Of a stretch of DNA of 64,000 nucleotides, positions 38,236-49,550 are shown one piece after another. The stretch lies in contig JAAVTG010000077.1 of assembly GCA_011947345.1 (NCBI GenBank), positions 372,001-436,000 of the forward strand, given 5' to 3'. Positions within the stretch are counted from its first letter, which is position 1, and each line of letters begins with the position of its first letter. Source of the DNA: Phytophthora quininea (taxonomy: Eukaryota; Oomycota; Peronosporomycetes; Peronosporales; Peronosporaceae). The notes beneath the pieces are model-generated. The model had not been told where the DNA came from. It saw only the letters and a program-made list of their open reading frames with translations, and did not search any database. Both the position numbers and the translations under genes were made by a program.

Positions 38236-39109
38236 ATGCCCGAGCCCCGCCAGCATCGGTCGCCGCTCAAGCGCCAGTCGCTGTCTCCGCCGGCGTGGAA
38301 GGCCCAGCTACGGCAGCGCTGTTTACAGCGTCTCAAACAGGACCGCGGTCAGCTTCTGGCCAGACTGAGACGCCCCGATGCCCGCAGCGTCTCGGAAGAG
38401 ATGCAGCAATTGGTGGCGCGCGAGCAGCAGCAGCAGCGGGAGGACGCCGCGGTCTCGGTGGATGATCTGCTGCTCATGGGGAAACTGAGGGAGGACGACT
38501 ATCTGGAAATTGTCCATGCGCTGGAGGACGCTCTGCAGGAGGAGGACAGCACCCAAGACGACGAACTATTGGCGCAGCACATGCAGGAGCAGGAGGACGC
38601 CGAGCTGGAGGCCATGCTGGCTGGGATGGATCTGGAAGAAGGAACTGTGGAGGACTATGGCGATTTGGAAGACATTGGCGCTATCTCGGTGCTGTGCCCC
38701 ATCTGCAAGACCAGTTATTTGAGAGAACACGCTCCAGAGAGAGCAGACACGCTGCCCTACGTCTCGTGCAGCTGCGACTTCACGTTCCACGTCACGGTGC
38801 GTGACGTTTCTTGCCGCTGAAGATGCTAAAACAACTAACGGGGTATTCTGATTGTGTGCTTTGCAGTACGTGTACCACGGAGTGCTGGAAGACTTCAAGA
38901 TAAAGTGGTAGCAGCGTTCATGACGCACCGGTGAGATTTGGCTGTCTAGTTGTGGAGAACTGAAGCGAGACTTATGCATTTCGTTTGTTTGCAGTGACTC
39001 GTGTCTGTCTGACCCGACGTTCACGAAGATGAAGTCGGCAGATGTTGACGCAGCTGATGTGCTCTGCATTAAATGCGTCGACTGTGGCTGCGACCGTGTG
39101 CTGCGTTAA
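38236..39109 (+). CDS. RPAIN: RPA-interacting protein (RPAIN/RIP-alpha type)
   Basis: RPAIN proteins bring replication protein A into the nucleus. Three exons (38236-38796, 38867-38930, 38995-39109) with introns of 70 and 64 bases carry the family layout. A basic N-terminal motif with the conserved Trp (SPPAWKAQLRQRCLQRLKQ) is followed by an acidic helical middle (ALEDALQEEDSTQDDELLAQ). The C-terminal zinc ribbon starts CPICKTSYL, continues YVSCSCDFTFHVT, and ends with paired cysteines (CIKCVDCGCD). One single-base frame problem is seen in exon 2 near 38,911 (AAAGTGG), where an in-frame TAG would otherwise truncate the protein; the last exon regains a family-like C-terminus in the alternative frame. 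Confidence 0.78.
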
Positions 39110-39194
39110 CTCGGCAGGAGATTCGCCGCTGCTAAACGGTTTTTATTTATCTCTTTTACCACTACGTGTTTTGCTGGCGAGTATGTTGTCGCTA

Positions 39195-39761
39195 CTAGAT
39201 AGCGGGCAGGAAATGTGCTGTCATAAGGGAACCGATGAAGAACAGCGCCAGGAGTCCAGGCGTGAGCAATCCCCACACCGGCCAGAAGGCGCAGATGTAG
39301 CAGAACGCCGCCAACACACCCACGATCGTGGCGGTGGGGATCATGCGAGGGCAGTAGACGCTCCACTCGAGCTCGATGCGCTTGATGTAGGGCAGGTAGA
39401 TGGCTAGATACGCAGTGATGCAGATGTTGATGCCCGTGCAGACCAACGCCACTTGGAAGAAACCTCTGACGGTCATAGCTTCGTTGTCAGAGTTAATCGC
39501 ACTAGTCCACAGGCTGCGACTGCCCTACCGATTGATGCGCGGATCCGTGAAGATGACTCGGAAGAAATCGGTTCCGTAAGCTACGAGGCCAGCAGCCGCC
39601 ACCCATAGGAACGCGTGCAGGCGTGTGCTCCAGAGTGCTGCCCGCTGCGAGCGACTGACGCGATGCTCGTGCTGTCCGTCGTCACTATCAGACGCATCGC
39701 TGTCGTCGCCGTCCACATGCGCCGGAGGTACACGCTGATAGGCACGACCGCGAGCCGCCAT
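39195..39761 (-). CDS. Four-helix membrane protein, TMEM128-like
   Basis: Two coding blocks (39,761-39,528 and about 39,509-39,195) are separated by TAG in frame near 39,525. The first has an acidic Ser/Asp-rich N-terminus and one helix (AFLWVAAAGLVAYGTDFF). The second has three helices (FFQVALVCTGINICITAYLA, IPTATIVGVLAAFCYICAFW, LLTPGLLALFFIGSLM). Four helices and the sequence around YGTDFF suggest TMEM128, an ER membrane protein of unknown role; this is from memory. The join is unclear: a GTAGGG..GAAG intron of 50 bases gives the wrong phase, while reading through needs the TAG to be an error. It diverges from GCP4 with 70 bp between starts. Confidence 0.55.
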
Positions 39762-39831
39762 GATCTTCGACCTTGAAGCCTAGCTAGAAAACTATAAACA
39801 TTTAATCCAATAATTGCTGGTTTTATCGCCA
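39762..39831. promoter_or_regulatory. Bidirectional promoter region, TMEM128-like / GCP4
   Basis: These 70 AT-rich bases lie between divergent start codons, with CCAAT at 39,807-39,811. Confidence 0.45.
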
Positions 39832-41799
39832 ATGCATCACGAGCTGTTCCTGGCGCTGCTGGGGCACACGGGCGACGTCATCGAGCGCCGCGGCGATGGC
39901 TTCTTCGTGCGCAGCGACGTCTCCTTCCTATCCCAGGCGCAGAAGAGCGTGATCAACCGTCTGCTACGTCTCGGTTTCTGCTTCTCCGTGCTGGACCAGT
40001 TCTCCAAGGAGGCCTGGAGACTGCCCAGTCTTTATATCCACGCGCTGGCCCAAGCCGTCGAGCGCTTACTGCAGCGCTATGCCAACGCAGTGGTGGAGCT
40101 GGAGGCCAAGACACTGCGCAGTAGCAGCGTCTTCCCACTGTCCAGCTTCATGTTCGAGCTCGAGGAGTTCCTGGAGCTGCTGCCGGAGGTCTGCACGCTG
40201 GTGGCGAAACTTCAGCGAACTGCAATGCCGCAGACTGGGGACTGTATCAAAGGAGCTAAATTGTTGACTTTTGTGCATCGGAGCACAAGCTCAGGCTTCC
40301 CAAGAGTCAGGAAGTGCATGCAGGAGATGCTGTATGCATGCCATAGGTAAGTGATGGAGATCTTTGTGTGTTTTATCATTTGGAGGCAATTGTGTAAAGA
40401 TTTCTATTGTCGGTGTGGCTGTAGAGTTTTATTCAAGCAAATGATGTCGTGGATGATCTACGGAGAGACTGTTGATCCCCATGGTGAATTTTTCATCAAG
40501 AAGCTGGCTGGAAATGCTACGGACACGACGATGCTAGCACAGGATGATCCCGTACTGTGGTATCAGCAGTTTTCTGTGGACTTGGAAGCTGTGCCGTTGG
40601 ATTACTTCCCCACTACTGTGGCTGAGAGTGTGCTTGTGATTGGCAAAGCAGTGTACGTTTTGACCCGTGCAGACCAATTCTCACCCCGCGAAGTGCAGGA
40701 TATCATTGTGTCCATGTCGGAACTAGCGCAGCATCCGGTGTTTGAAGTGGTGACAGTGGAGCATGCAGTGGAGAAAGTGCGCCGACATGTAGCGAGCCGA
40801 CTGCACGAAGAAGTGGTGGTCAAGTCGGATTTTGTAGGATACCTGCATGTGCTGAAGGGCTTCTTCTTGCTGTCGCGCGGGGAAGTGTTTCAAGCATTCA
40901 TCGAGAGAAGTTTTGACATGATGCTTACTAAACCCACGGCAAAATCTGAAGAGGATATCAACTATGGGGTCTGGAGAGAGGTCCTTCGAGAGTTTACGTC
41001 GAGGAATGAACCGTGGAGCCGAGATTTCAACATGCAGGTGCGTTCGATGGTGTTTAGCAAAAAAAAAATACTGATGTCTTTGTCTAATGATGTATGCATG
41101 TTGCTCCAGCTCCAATTGCAATCGTTAGACAACACGGAGAAGACACCGCGCGAGCTCTGGGACGGATTGAGCCTGCGCTGTGCTGTGCAATGGCCACTGC
41201 AGCTACTTGTCACGCCTGACTTGCTGCGCTCGTATGGAACTCTGTTTCAATTTTGTTTTCGCCTGAAGCGAGTGGCCCACGCGTTGGAATTGGCATGGAA
41301 GAGCAAGGCTCTGCGGTCAAACGCCAAGAAAGGTGCGTCAGTTGCTGCGAGTGCGCTCCGCATCCGCATGAGCTTCGTGGTGCGCACACTAGAGCTGCAC
41401 TTCCAGGTGTTTGTGATTGAGAGTAAGTTCAAGAAGTGCGTGGCTGAGATCGAGTCTGCCAGCGACTTCGACCGCGTTAAGCGAGTGCACGAGATGCTTG
41501 TTGCGAGCCTTGTCAAGAGCTGCTACGTGCACACAAAGACCGTCACTTCAGCACTCAACGAGCTGCTTGGTTGCTGTTGGCAGTTTTCTGAGTACGCGCT
41601 GCAGCAGGACAGCGTCACCGACGGTGGAAGCGATCTGTCCGCGGATCGCATAGCATTGCTGGACCAGGACTTCCACAAGCGGTTCGAGTTTCTTTACAGC
41701 GTACTGCAGATATCCGAGTCGCGCGACTTGCTGTTCCTGCTCGACAGCAACGGTTTCTTCGCAGCGGAGCGGGAGCGTAGGAAACCTGGACGGAGTTGA
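39832..41799 (+). CDS. TUBGCP4: Gamma-tubulin complex component 4 (GCP4)
   Basis: GCP4 is a structural subunit of the gamma-tubulin ring complex that nucleates microtubules. Exons 39832-40346, 40425-41037 and 41110-41799 (introns of 78 and 72 bases) give 605 aa; the human protein has 667. The N-terminus MHHELFLALLGHTGDVI and the segment VLFKQMMSWMIYGETVDPHG followed by EFFIKKL match the GCP N-terminal domain. The C-terminal domain has LRSYGTLFQFCFRLKRVAHAL, close to the conserved GRIP2 motif. The second intron is a multiple of three and free of stops, and contains A9, so an unspliced form would insert 24 residues; splicing is preferred from the family alignment. No frame breaks. Confidence 0.88.
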
Positions 41800-42459
41800 G
41801 ATTGTACCGATGACCAGGCATGTTTACCTGCAGTTGGGAAATCCATCAAGCGGTGGATTTTCTTGCGATGATGTCGACTTCGCTGTTGCAAGGTGCTGCT
41901 CCAATCGTCGACTGATGTGCGGCCTGATCTTCCAGCGTAGGTGACAATACCGTTCTGCTCGGGGTGGATGAAGACGCATGGTCACCATGCACCGGTACTT
42001 GAGGCGAGTGGGGTGACAACACCAATGGACATGCAACGGCGACAAGATGTCCTGCTGGTGACGGATTGACAGGTTTTGCAGCCCCGCCAGCCGATGGATG
42101 GTACATATGTACCAGCTGGGCACGCTGGCTTTTCTGCCGTGCGGGCTTGGGCATGGATTCAAAAACGTCTTGCTTCCCCGCACCTCCATTGCCATTGCCC
42201 CTCTCGAGGACGCAATCGAAGCAATAACGGCCAACGGAGTGCTACTCGGGCCGTGACGGGTCGCGTGCTGCTGCTTGCATCGCTTTCCCTCCAGTTGGTG
42301 CTCTCGGCGAGGTGACCTCGATCTCATTTCGCTGCTATCGTGGCTCCGCACACGCCTGTTTGTGTGGCGAGTAGCAGCATTTCGGTCCCCGTGCAGCTGC
42401 GAGCTGACCTAGCGGAGTGTGCGGCGCCAGACGCTTCCTCCTCACTCGCCTACGCGCTT
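41800..42459. other. Intergenic region between GCP4 and the channel gene
   Basis: This stretch has no recognisable gene. An in-frame run of about 40 codons lies directly upstream of the chosen channel ATG (42,460) but starts with GTG, so it is likely 5' UTR. Minus-strand frames here look like noise. Confidence 0.4.
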
Positions 42460-45400
42460 ATGGAAGACACCACGCCGCTCTCGACGCACGCAGCCGCGGG
42501 TCGGAGCTCCAAATCAGACCTACTTGCCGCGCAGGGCGACGATTTACAGGACCCAGAGGCTTCTCGGCACGACGTGAATACAAGGAAGGAGCGCAGATGG
42601 TGGGCGTTGTGCTGCTGCCGCAGGAGACAGCACTCGCTCATGGAGAAATCTCAGGCGGTCGACGCCAGTGGATTTACCGGAGAACGACACAGTATCAGCC
42701 ACAGCTCTCGCCCTAAGACTCACGACCAACTTGTGGCAGCGCGGCAACTCAAGCAGCAGATAGCACACTACTCGACGATGCGAGTACACATGAAACGCGT
42801 GCAGTTGTGTCTAGAGCAGGAGAAGCGAAACAAGTTCTACAAGGAGCTCGTGGTATACTTGGGTTTCCTGGCCGTCATCATGGCTACGCTGCTGACCCTG
42901 CCCATCCATTTCCCGTACGAACAAAACTCGGCGCTAGAGAACACATACTTTGACGAGGAGTTTCCCAACCTCCCGTACCGCAAGACGTTTTACGATGTTG
43001 GCAATGAAGGCGAGATGTGGCAATGGGCCAGCGGTCCAATGCTGTATCAATTCTATGACCCTCCTATTCGGAATAATCGTCCTATCGGCAGCATCCAAAT
43101 GCGAACAGGGCGCGTGAAAGGAGCGCTTTGCACCGAGACTTATGGCCATGACGATTTTATCATGTTCACTGATGAAGTATGCTATCCCGAATACTCGACC
43201 AGTCACGAGATGAAGGATCCGTATGGCAATAGCAGTGGTGCATTGGGGAGACAGTACGAGTGGAGTGGCGGACAGAGTAAGTTGTTGCGCTCTGAGACGT
43301 TTAAGCCTGGGCTTGTCAGCCATGAGATGGACTATGGTCACGGTGGTTATCTCGTCTATCTCCCTAGGGATAACTACACAGCTAGTACGGCGTTGGTGAA
43401 GCAGTTGGAGAGCGATTTCATACGAGATGGCACTCGGTATATGGCGTCGACTTTTGCGTTCTACAATGCACGCAGTAATATTTTCTCCCACGTACAGGCA
43501 CTTTTCGAGATGAGCAACACAGATTACATGGAAGTGACGGGACGGATCAAGAGTTTTCGCATTCTAGCAAGTTACAAACAGCTAGGCGAGTTCGCAAAGG
43601 CGAACGCGCTAGTTATCGTGCTGACTTTGGCTACAGCTGGCCTCGTGTATCGCGAACTTTCGGATCTCCGAAACTTCGGTTTCCGCAAGTATGTGCAGTC
43701 CCTTTGGAACCTGCTTGACATGCTGCAGCTGGTTCTTCTTGTGGTTTTTATTGTGCACTGGGTGATCTTTATCGTCAAGTCTGAAGATATCCGTAATGAG
43801 CTATATTCTGTAGGTGAAATGGACTGTGATGTCCCTGCAAGCGACCAGGGCACAGCGCGAAACTGTTATGTGGATGTTGAACCCTTGGCGTGGCTCTCTC
43901 GTTCCGTTACGAATTACGCTGCAGTGCTTGGATTGGTATCTGTAGCTATCGTGTTCAAGTACTTGCGGCTGAATTCTCGTCTGAATCTTTTGTGGCGCAC
44001 GCTTCGCTTCGCTGCGAAAGACTTACTCGCCTTCGTGATCATTTTCTTCACTATTTTCTTTGGTTTTGCTGTTATGGGGTTCCTCACGTTTGGTGCAGCC
44101 GTGCAACAGTACCATTCCTTGTCGGTGTCGTTGACGAGTTGTTTCCAGATGCTGCTTGGGGCATTTGACTACGAGGAAATTTACACTGCCAACCCCACGA
44201 TGGCTGGCATCTTCTTCTTCAGCTTCATGATCAGCATTTACCTCATCTGCGTGAACATGTTCATTGCCATCATGAGCGAGTACTACTCGCTGGCTCAAAA
44301 CGAAAAGAAGACTCTGGAAGAGAGTAAACGCACTCTCACTGCTGAAAAGAAATCCGACGATGATGACGACGAAGATTTCCGGGACTCGTTACAATTAATG
44401 GATGTCGAGTATGATCTTGCCAAGCAAGCCAAAAATTACTTGAATGGCATGCGAGTGCGTGTGAAAATGCCGCCGCTCAAGGGAGATAATAACTCAGTGT
44501 ACACCACTGAGCAGGTGGTGCTCTGTGGGTTCCAGCGCGTGCTGCTGGTGGACTACGACTATCTTATGGCTGAGCGCAGACGTCTACGCAGGAAGTTTCG
44601 TGCGTGTGTGCACATAGTAATGGCTTGCGCTGACCTCATGAGGCAAAATGATGCCGAGTTTACTATGAATGTCGAATCACATTGTGTCAGCGAGCATCCC
44701 CGTCCTCGGGCGTCCTCGTCGGACTCCTTTGCAGATCTAGTGGAGTTTCCTGTGACGTATATTCCTATTTCCTCTTCTCTGGCGAATACGGTAGAGATCC
44801 TCAAGCGTGTGAAGCGTGGCGCCTTCATCGAAATTGATGATGGTTCCCTCACGAAAGATCAGATCACGCTTGAGGTGTTAGGAGACCAAGATGAGTATGT
44901 TCCTTCACGTTTTAAGCGCCACCGTGAGCAGCATCATGACTACGATGCCAGTAATGATGAAGATGGGTTTCACGTTCGCATTAGTGAAGGTACTGGTACG
45001 GAAATGAATACCGGGAGTCGCTCCGGTGAGCAGCCATTTGGTTTACAACACACTCACGCAGATATTGGAGGCCCAGGTCACATTCGCGCATGCCGTGTGT
45101 TGTACAACGGTAATGCGCTGCTTGATGGCAATGAAATGTGTATCATGCCCCGGTCCACTTGGCTACGGTACCTCACGGGCTTCGTCGGATGGGGTTATAT
45201 CCGTCGATTGCTATCATGCAAGCGAAAGAAAAGAAAACCCACCGACTAGTGACCGATGCAGACGTCGATCGGCTTATCAAAGAGAGCTTCGCTGCTCCTG
45301 GGCGCGGTATCTCGTGCAGATTTGATGAACTGGTTCGTAATTTCCGCATGTTCATCGCCAAAAGGTGCACAAGCGTCGACTTCGGATACCGAACTTGGAA

Positions 45401-46607
45401 GATCGCATTTTCATGGAAGTGATCACCTTCTTGGAGCGCTATCCGTCGGCCTTAACTCCCTTGGACAAACGTGAGTCTGAGGGTTACAAGTACACGCCAC
45501 AACCAGTCGATACTCGTCGCATTCGGCTGCCTCACTCGGTAAACTTGCTCACTGAGTTGCTTTCCCAAAATGCGCATGAAGTCTGGAGTGTCGGCCGCAT
45601 CAGTCAAGGCTGGAAATGGGGTCCGGAGCGCGATAACGACAAGAAGCTGCACCCGGATCTGGTGCCGTACGAAGCTCTTACGGAACAAGATAAGCAATAC
45701 GATCGGGACACGTCGATGTCCGCACTTAAGGTGATCATTGCGCTGGGCTACATGTTAGAGCCGCCCGATACCGCCGAGATGTTTGAAGACATTAAATTCG
45801 GCACAGCCGCGACGGAGCCTGGAGGCACATACGAGCCCAAGCCAATCCCAACGGATGATGTGAAGGTCCCTCCCCATCTGCGCTCTGTGATTGAGCTCCT
45901 TGCCGAAAACACCCACGAGGTAGGATCCCTACTTGCTGTGCAGTTGGTTTGCATCTTCTAACTCTTTGGCGTTTGTGTCCTCTGATCAATTAAAGGTGTG
46001 GGCAGAGATGCGTATGGCCCAAGGCTGGCGATACGGCCCTCGACGGGATGACTCGAAGAAGGAGCACAACGGACTCGTGCCGTACATCTATCTCACCCAA
46101 GACGAGAAGCAAATGGACCGCAACACTGCGATGCAAACGGTCAAGCTCATCTTGAGCTTCGGCTTTAAGTTTCTGCACAAGGATCACCACGCTCGCGGCG
46201 GCGGCAGGAAAAAACACTCGGGGCCAATCAAAGTGTTTGGTCGCAACGAGAATCCCGAGGCGCACAACGTGAGCGAGGCGGTGGCTCTTGCGCGAAGTGC
46301 CACTCGAGCCAAGCGTGCCTTCATGCGCAGTGGCCACCCGTTCTCAAGTTTCCGGTCGTCGGCTAGTCTGTTTTCGTTGAACTCGTCCGGGTCGGAAGGT
46401 GGAGCGTCGCAGGTGTCGGCCCAGGATAACCAACGCCGAGCTGCTGCCGCCCATGCTCGTCTCGTTGCAGCGGCGTCATCGTCCGCGGCGACAGTTGAGT
46501 CGTCCGGTGACATTGCGATGCCGCTGACGGGCTTCCAGTCGATGGACTCGACGGGGCTCGAGTCGTTCGAGTCTCCGAAAGCGGACGACAGCACCGCGAA
46601 GCATTAG
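42460..46607 (+). CDS. Polycystin-type TRP channel fused to RyR domains
   Basis: The first frame (to 45,249) is a polycystin/mucolipin-like cation channel. It has a first helix (YKELVVYLGFLAVIMATLL), a roughly 250-residue extracytosolic loop with paired cysteines, then five more helices including LLDMLQLVLLVVFIVHWVIF and LLAFVIIFFTIFFGFAVMGF, a pore loop near FQMLLGAFDYEE and ISIYLICVNMFIAIMSEYYS. The coding then continues in other frames after an A-rich tract (45,230) and again after AAAAGG (45,364), through two RyR domains. These have VDTRRIRLP..NAHEVWS..ISQGWKWGPERDNDKKLHPDLVPY and, across an intron at 45,920-45,995, NTHEVWAEMRMAQGWRYGPRRDDSKK (shown abridged in pieces). A Ser/Ala-rich tail ends at 46,607. 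The ATG at 42,460 (MEDTTPLSTH) is the first in frame. Confidence 0.78.
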
Positions 46608-47153
46608 ATTGTTTTTGAATCCGTGCGTACATTAGGGATACGTACAATACACACCGAGGTTGGGCTGAAGGAACTGCAGATCATCACCGAGTTTGGCGAA
46701 TCGTCGTCATGCTGGCGTTGTGCAGATGATCCGGCTTTGGCGTTGAGGAGCCCTTGCGCGCGCTCATATAAATCACCACCCTAAATATTCGTCAGGTTTG
46801 CGGCACCAGGCCGGTGCACACCAAGCTGCGTGTCCGCTCCGAACTACGGCACCGAACCTTGTCATGTTGCTTTGCATCGAAGTCTTCTAGTGCGAGTCGA
46901 TCTGCTATGTAGTAGAAGGAGAGCTTCGACAGCTCCTCGTGAAAACATGCGATTCCTTCCTTGTGCACCAGCCGTTTTCGCCAGTCTGCATCGCGTCGCT
47001 TCGCCGGTGATACGTCACCTCACTCGAACGTTTGCTTTGGGGATGCGAAAAAGAACACGTTTGGCTGTTTATTGATGGCGTGGACATTGGTATGATACAA
47101 CGAAGCTCGGACGAAGGACGGCACAGGGCGACACGGAAGGACAAGCGGTTGCT
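46608..47153. other. Convergent intergenic region, nothing recognised
   Basis: This is the 546 bp between the channel stop and the RWP-RK stop. Open frames here lack protein-like features. Confidence 0.4.
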
Positions 47154-47780
47154 CTAGATGCTGTCGCTGTTGGCCATGCAGTCGAGCGGTAGTCTGGCGA
47201 AGGCCCGTCCAGCTGCAGTCAACTCGACACCGGCGGTGCTGCTGTGACTGAGCATGGCGATGGCCTTGGCAGCAGCCTCTGCGTCTGCACCAGCCGATCG
47301 GCTCTGCGTCTGCCTCGTAGGCGACCGGCCCGCCTTCGCTCGCGCTAACGCTCGCTCTAATCGAATCCGCTGAGCGTCTTCGCGCGAGACCCTGGACAGA
47401 TCCAGTGCGTGCTTCTTGGACTTCATGAGTCGGTAAGGCCAGACGATGCCGAGCCGGCGGCAATTGCGCTTGATGGTGACGGTGGCCACTCCGAGCTGCT
47501 GCGCGGCCTCGCGCTGCGACATATGGAAGTACTTGGCCATCTCCTCGGTGGTGAAGTCGAACACGACGCGGCTCTTGCGGGCTTTCTTGTGGGGACTCGT
47601 CACCGGGTGGGCTCGAGTGGCGGCACTCACTGGCGACGACACCGTCGACGGCGACGAAGCGGTCGAGATAGTCACGGCCGGCGGCTTGCTGCGGTAGATG
47701 GCCGACCCGAAGTGCAGCGGGTGCACGACGTTGAAAGTGCTGGGCGAGCACCTGGGCAGCGAGAAGCTCGAGGTGATCAT
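47154..47780 (-). CDS. RWP-RK domain transcription regulator
   Basis: RWP-RK proteins are DNA-binding regulators found in plants, algae and stramenopiles. This single exon encodes 208 aa. The RWP-RK region (about residues 73-125) contains YFHMSQREAAQQLGVATVTI, then KRNCRRLGIVWPYRLMKS, matching the helix-turn-helix and the degenerate RWPYRxxKS signature. A Ser/Thr/Pro-rich N-terminus precedes it and an Arg/Ala-rich helix (RIRLERALARAKAG) follows. The ATG at 47,780 is the first in the frame used. No leucine-zipper PB1 domain is seen. It borders the repeat-rich part of the window. Confidence 0.82.
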   Translation of the reverse strand: MITSSFSLPRCSPSTFNVVHPLHFGSAIYRSKPPAVTISTASSPSTVSSPVSAATRAHPVTSPHKKARKSRVVFDFTTEEMAKYFHMSQREAAQQLGVATVTIKRNCRRLGIVWPYRLMKSKKHALDLSRVSREDAQRIRLERALARAKAGRSPTRQTQSRSAGADAEAAAKAIAMLSHSSTAGVELTAAGRAFARLPLDCMANSDSI

Positions 47781-48930
47781 GGTGGGGGTGGTGGACGGTC
47801 GTGTGCGCTCCGGGGCGAATTCGCGAATGGCTCAGCCGATGATTGGAAAGCTGACAGCAGAGCAGAACACCCGCCTGTCTCGCTGCCGGCATCTTAGTCC
47901 GCAGACGAGTCCTGCTTGGCGTGCAGCCCAAGGCGTCCAGAGGTCGTCTGGCGATATGTTGGCGGGCTCTTTGAAGTTGGAATAAGATGGTGGATCTTGC
48001 TCAACACGCCGAAAGCGCGTGACAGCTGACCGAACATGGCTTCGCTCCGGCGGGCATCGCGCTGGATGACCATGCTGGCGCTGGCGTTGGGGCGAGATCG
48101 GGCGGGTCCGCGCCGCTGGTAACGCGCTTTGTTAGCCACATTTGTGACGGGAGACCCCTCGCATGCGGCGGGCTCACCCAGAAGTACTGTGGCCCAGACG
48201 GACCGCCACCACGAACGACTCCGCTTCAACGGTGCCCCGGTAAACGCGGGGCCGATCTGGACACCACGCGCCTAAGCAACTTGCTGGTCGCCTCAACGAT
48301 AGCCCACCGGAGTGGCGTCGCTCGATTGTTGCCGATCCACCTTCACCGAAATACCCTCGCCGCAAGGAGTCAATTGACCAGCAAAAACGCTGATTTGCCG
48401 CCGCGGTTTCGAACAATATCAGCCCCAAGTTGCTTCGCGACGCTGTTCAGTGCTCGAGTCACGCGTTGCTAACGGTGACCCGCGCAAATCGCCACGGTGG
48501 CCACCCTGAACTAGATTCCCGTTGCTTGGAGCGTGCGTCCACCTGGCACTTCCGCCACCACGAACGCTGGCAAGACGGGCGCACGCGCAAGCACGCGCTC
48601 GAGTGGCCAGTCCGCGCTCGGACTCCGAGCCAAGAGCACCGCGGAGCGGATGCATCGGGTTATCCAAACGCAAACCGGAAATCCATGCCAAATGGGTTTA
48701 GCTGCGAGTGAGACTTCGGTGCGGACGATCACGAGTGGCTGCTGCCTCGCTATGGGTTTCTTCGGCAGCGTCTGCTGGCTGTAACTCAAGAAACGAACGG
48801 GTTTTGGTGTGCGAGTTCGCCACAAAGAGTTAGGACGATGGCTTGGAGCCGCAGAAGACCGGCTTAAACATCACCAGATTGGCACTTCGCGGCTCACTGA
48901 CTGCGTGACTTGAAGCAGTGGGACTGCCAT
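47781..48930. other. Unassigned, probably repeat-derived
   Basis: Several open frames of 60-110 codons lie on both strands but none has recognisable motifs. The base composition changes toward that of the repeat-rich right half of the window. No LTR or terminal repeat was identified. Confidence 0.3.
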
Positions 48931-49550
48931 TTAGCGCCGCCAAGTGATACCGTGACCATGGTGGCCACTTCGAAGACAACGCCGCATCGTGAAGACGTCG
49001 TGACCACATTTTGTGAATACTGTGGTGCAGCGAAGGCGAAGTTGTCTGGGCAGATAGCAGTATTGAACCACGCTTGCTGAGATAGAGCACAACTCAATAC
49101 TAACTTGTGCAGCGGTGCCTACAAAGAAAGTTGTTCCAGAGCAACATTGTTGGTCTCCGAACGGAGAACTAGAGCGCCGAAAAGGAGAAATGACGTGCAC
49201 GGAGAACACCGTCTAGAAAGTCACCCAAGCCCAAAACGGGATTGACGCATGTTTCAGGAATGCTCATATCTACCAAAAACAAAAGCAACAAGTCAAATAC
49301 GTATGCCAGGTTTGTCAGCGAGAGAAGCGGACCCGGCTTGGTGGTGCCAGCTTCGCTATCACGTTCGACCGCAGCTGGCGGTGTATGACGCGCCGAAAGA
49401 ATGGAAGCGGTACCTAGTAATGACACAAAAATCGCTGCGGTTGGAGGAGACTGTGCATTTTGACGACAGCGAACAAAACTTCTCCATCTATTATTATTCA
49501 GGCGGGATTGGGAGGTTTTGCTTGGTTGCTGGGACTTGTCTGTGTTGAAA
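48931..49550 (+). other. Possible transposase N-terminal zinc-finger remnant
   Basis: On the plus strand near 49,009-49,075 a frame reads FCEYCGAAKAK and then NHAC, a CxxC...HxxC arrangement like the BED-type fingers of hAT transposases. Further protein-like but frame-broken sequence continues to about 49,550 (VYDAPKEWKRYLVMTQ). It is too decayed to assign firmly. Confidence 0.3.

Noticed and set aside
41824..42351. A minus-strand frame of 175 codons
   Set aside because: No domain or signal, broken by competing frames, and next to the channel gene's 5' region; it looks like chance.
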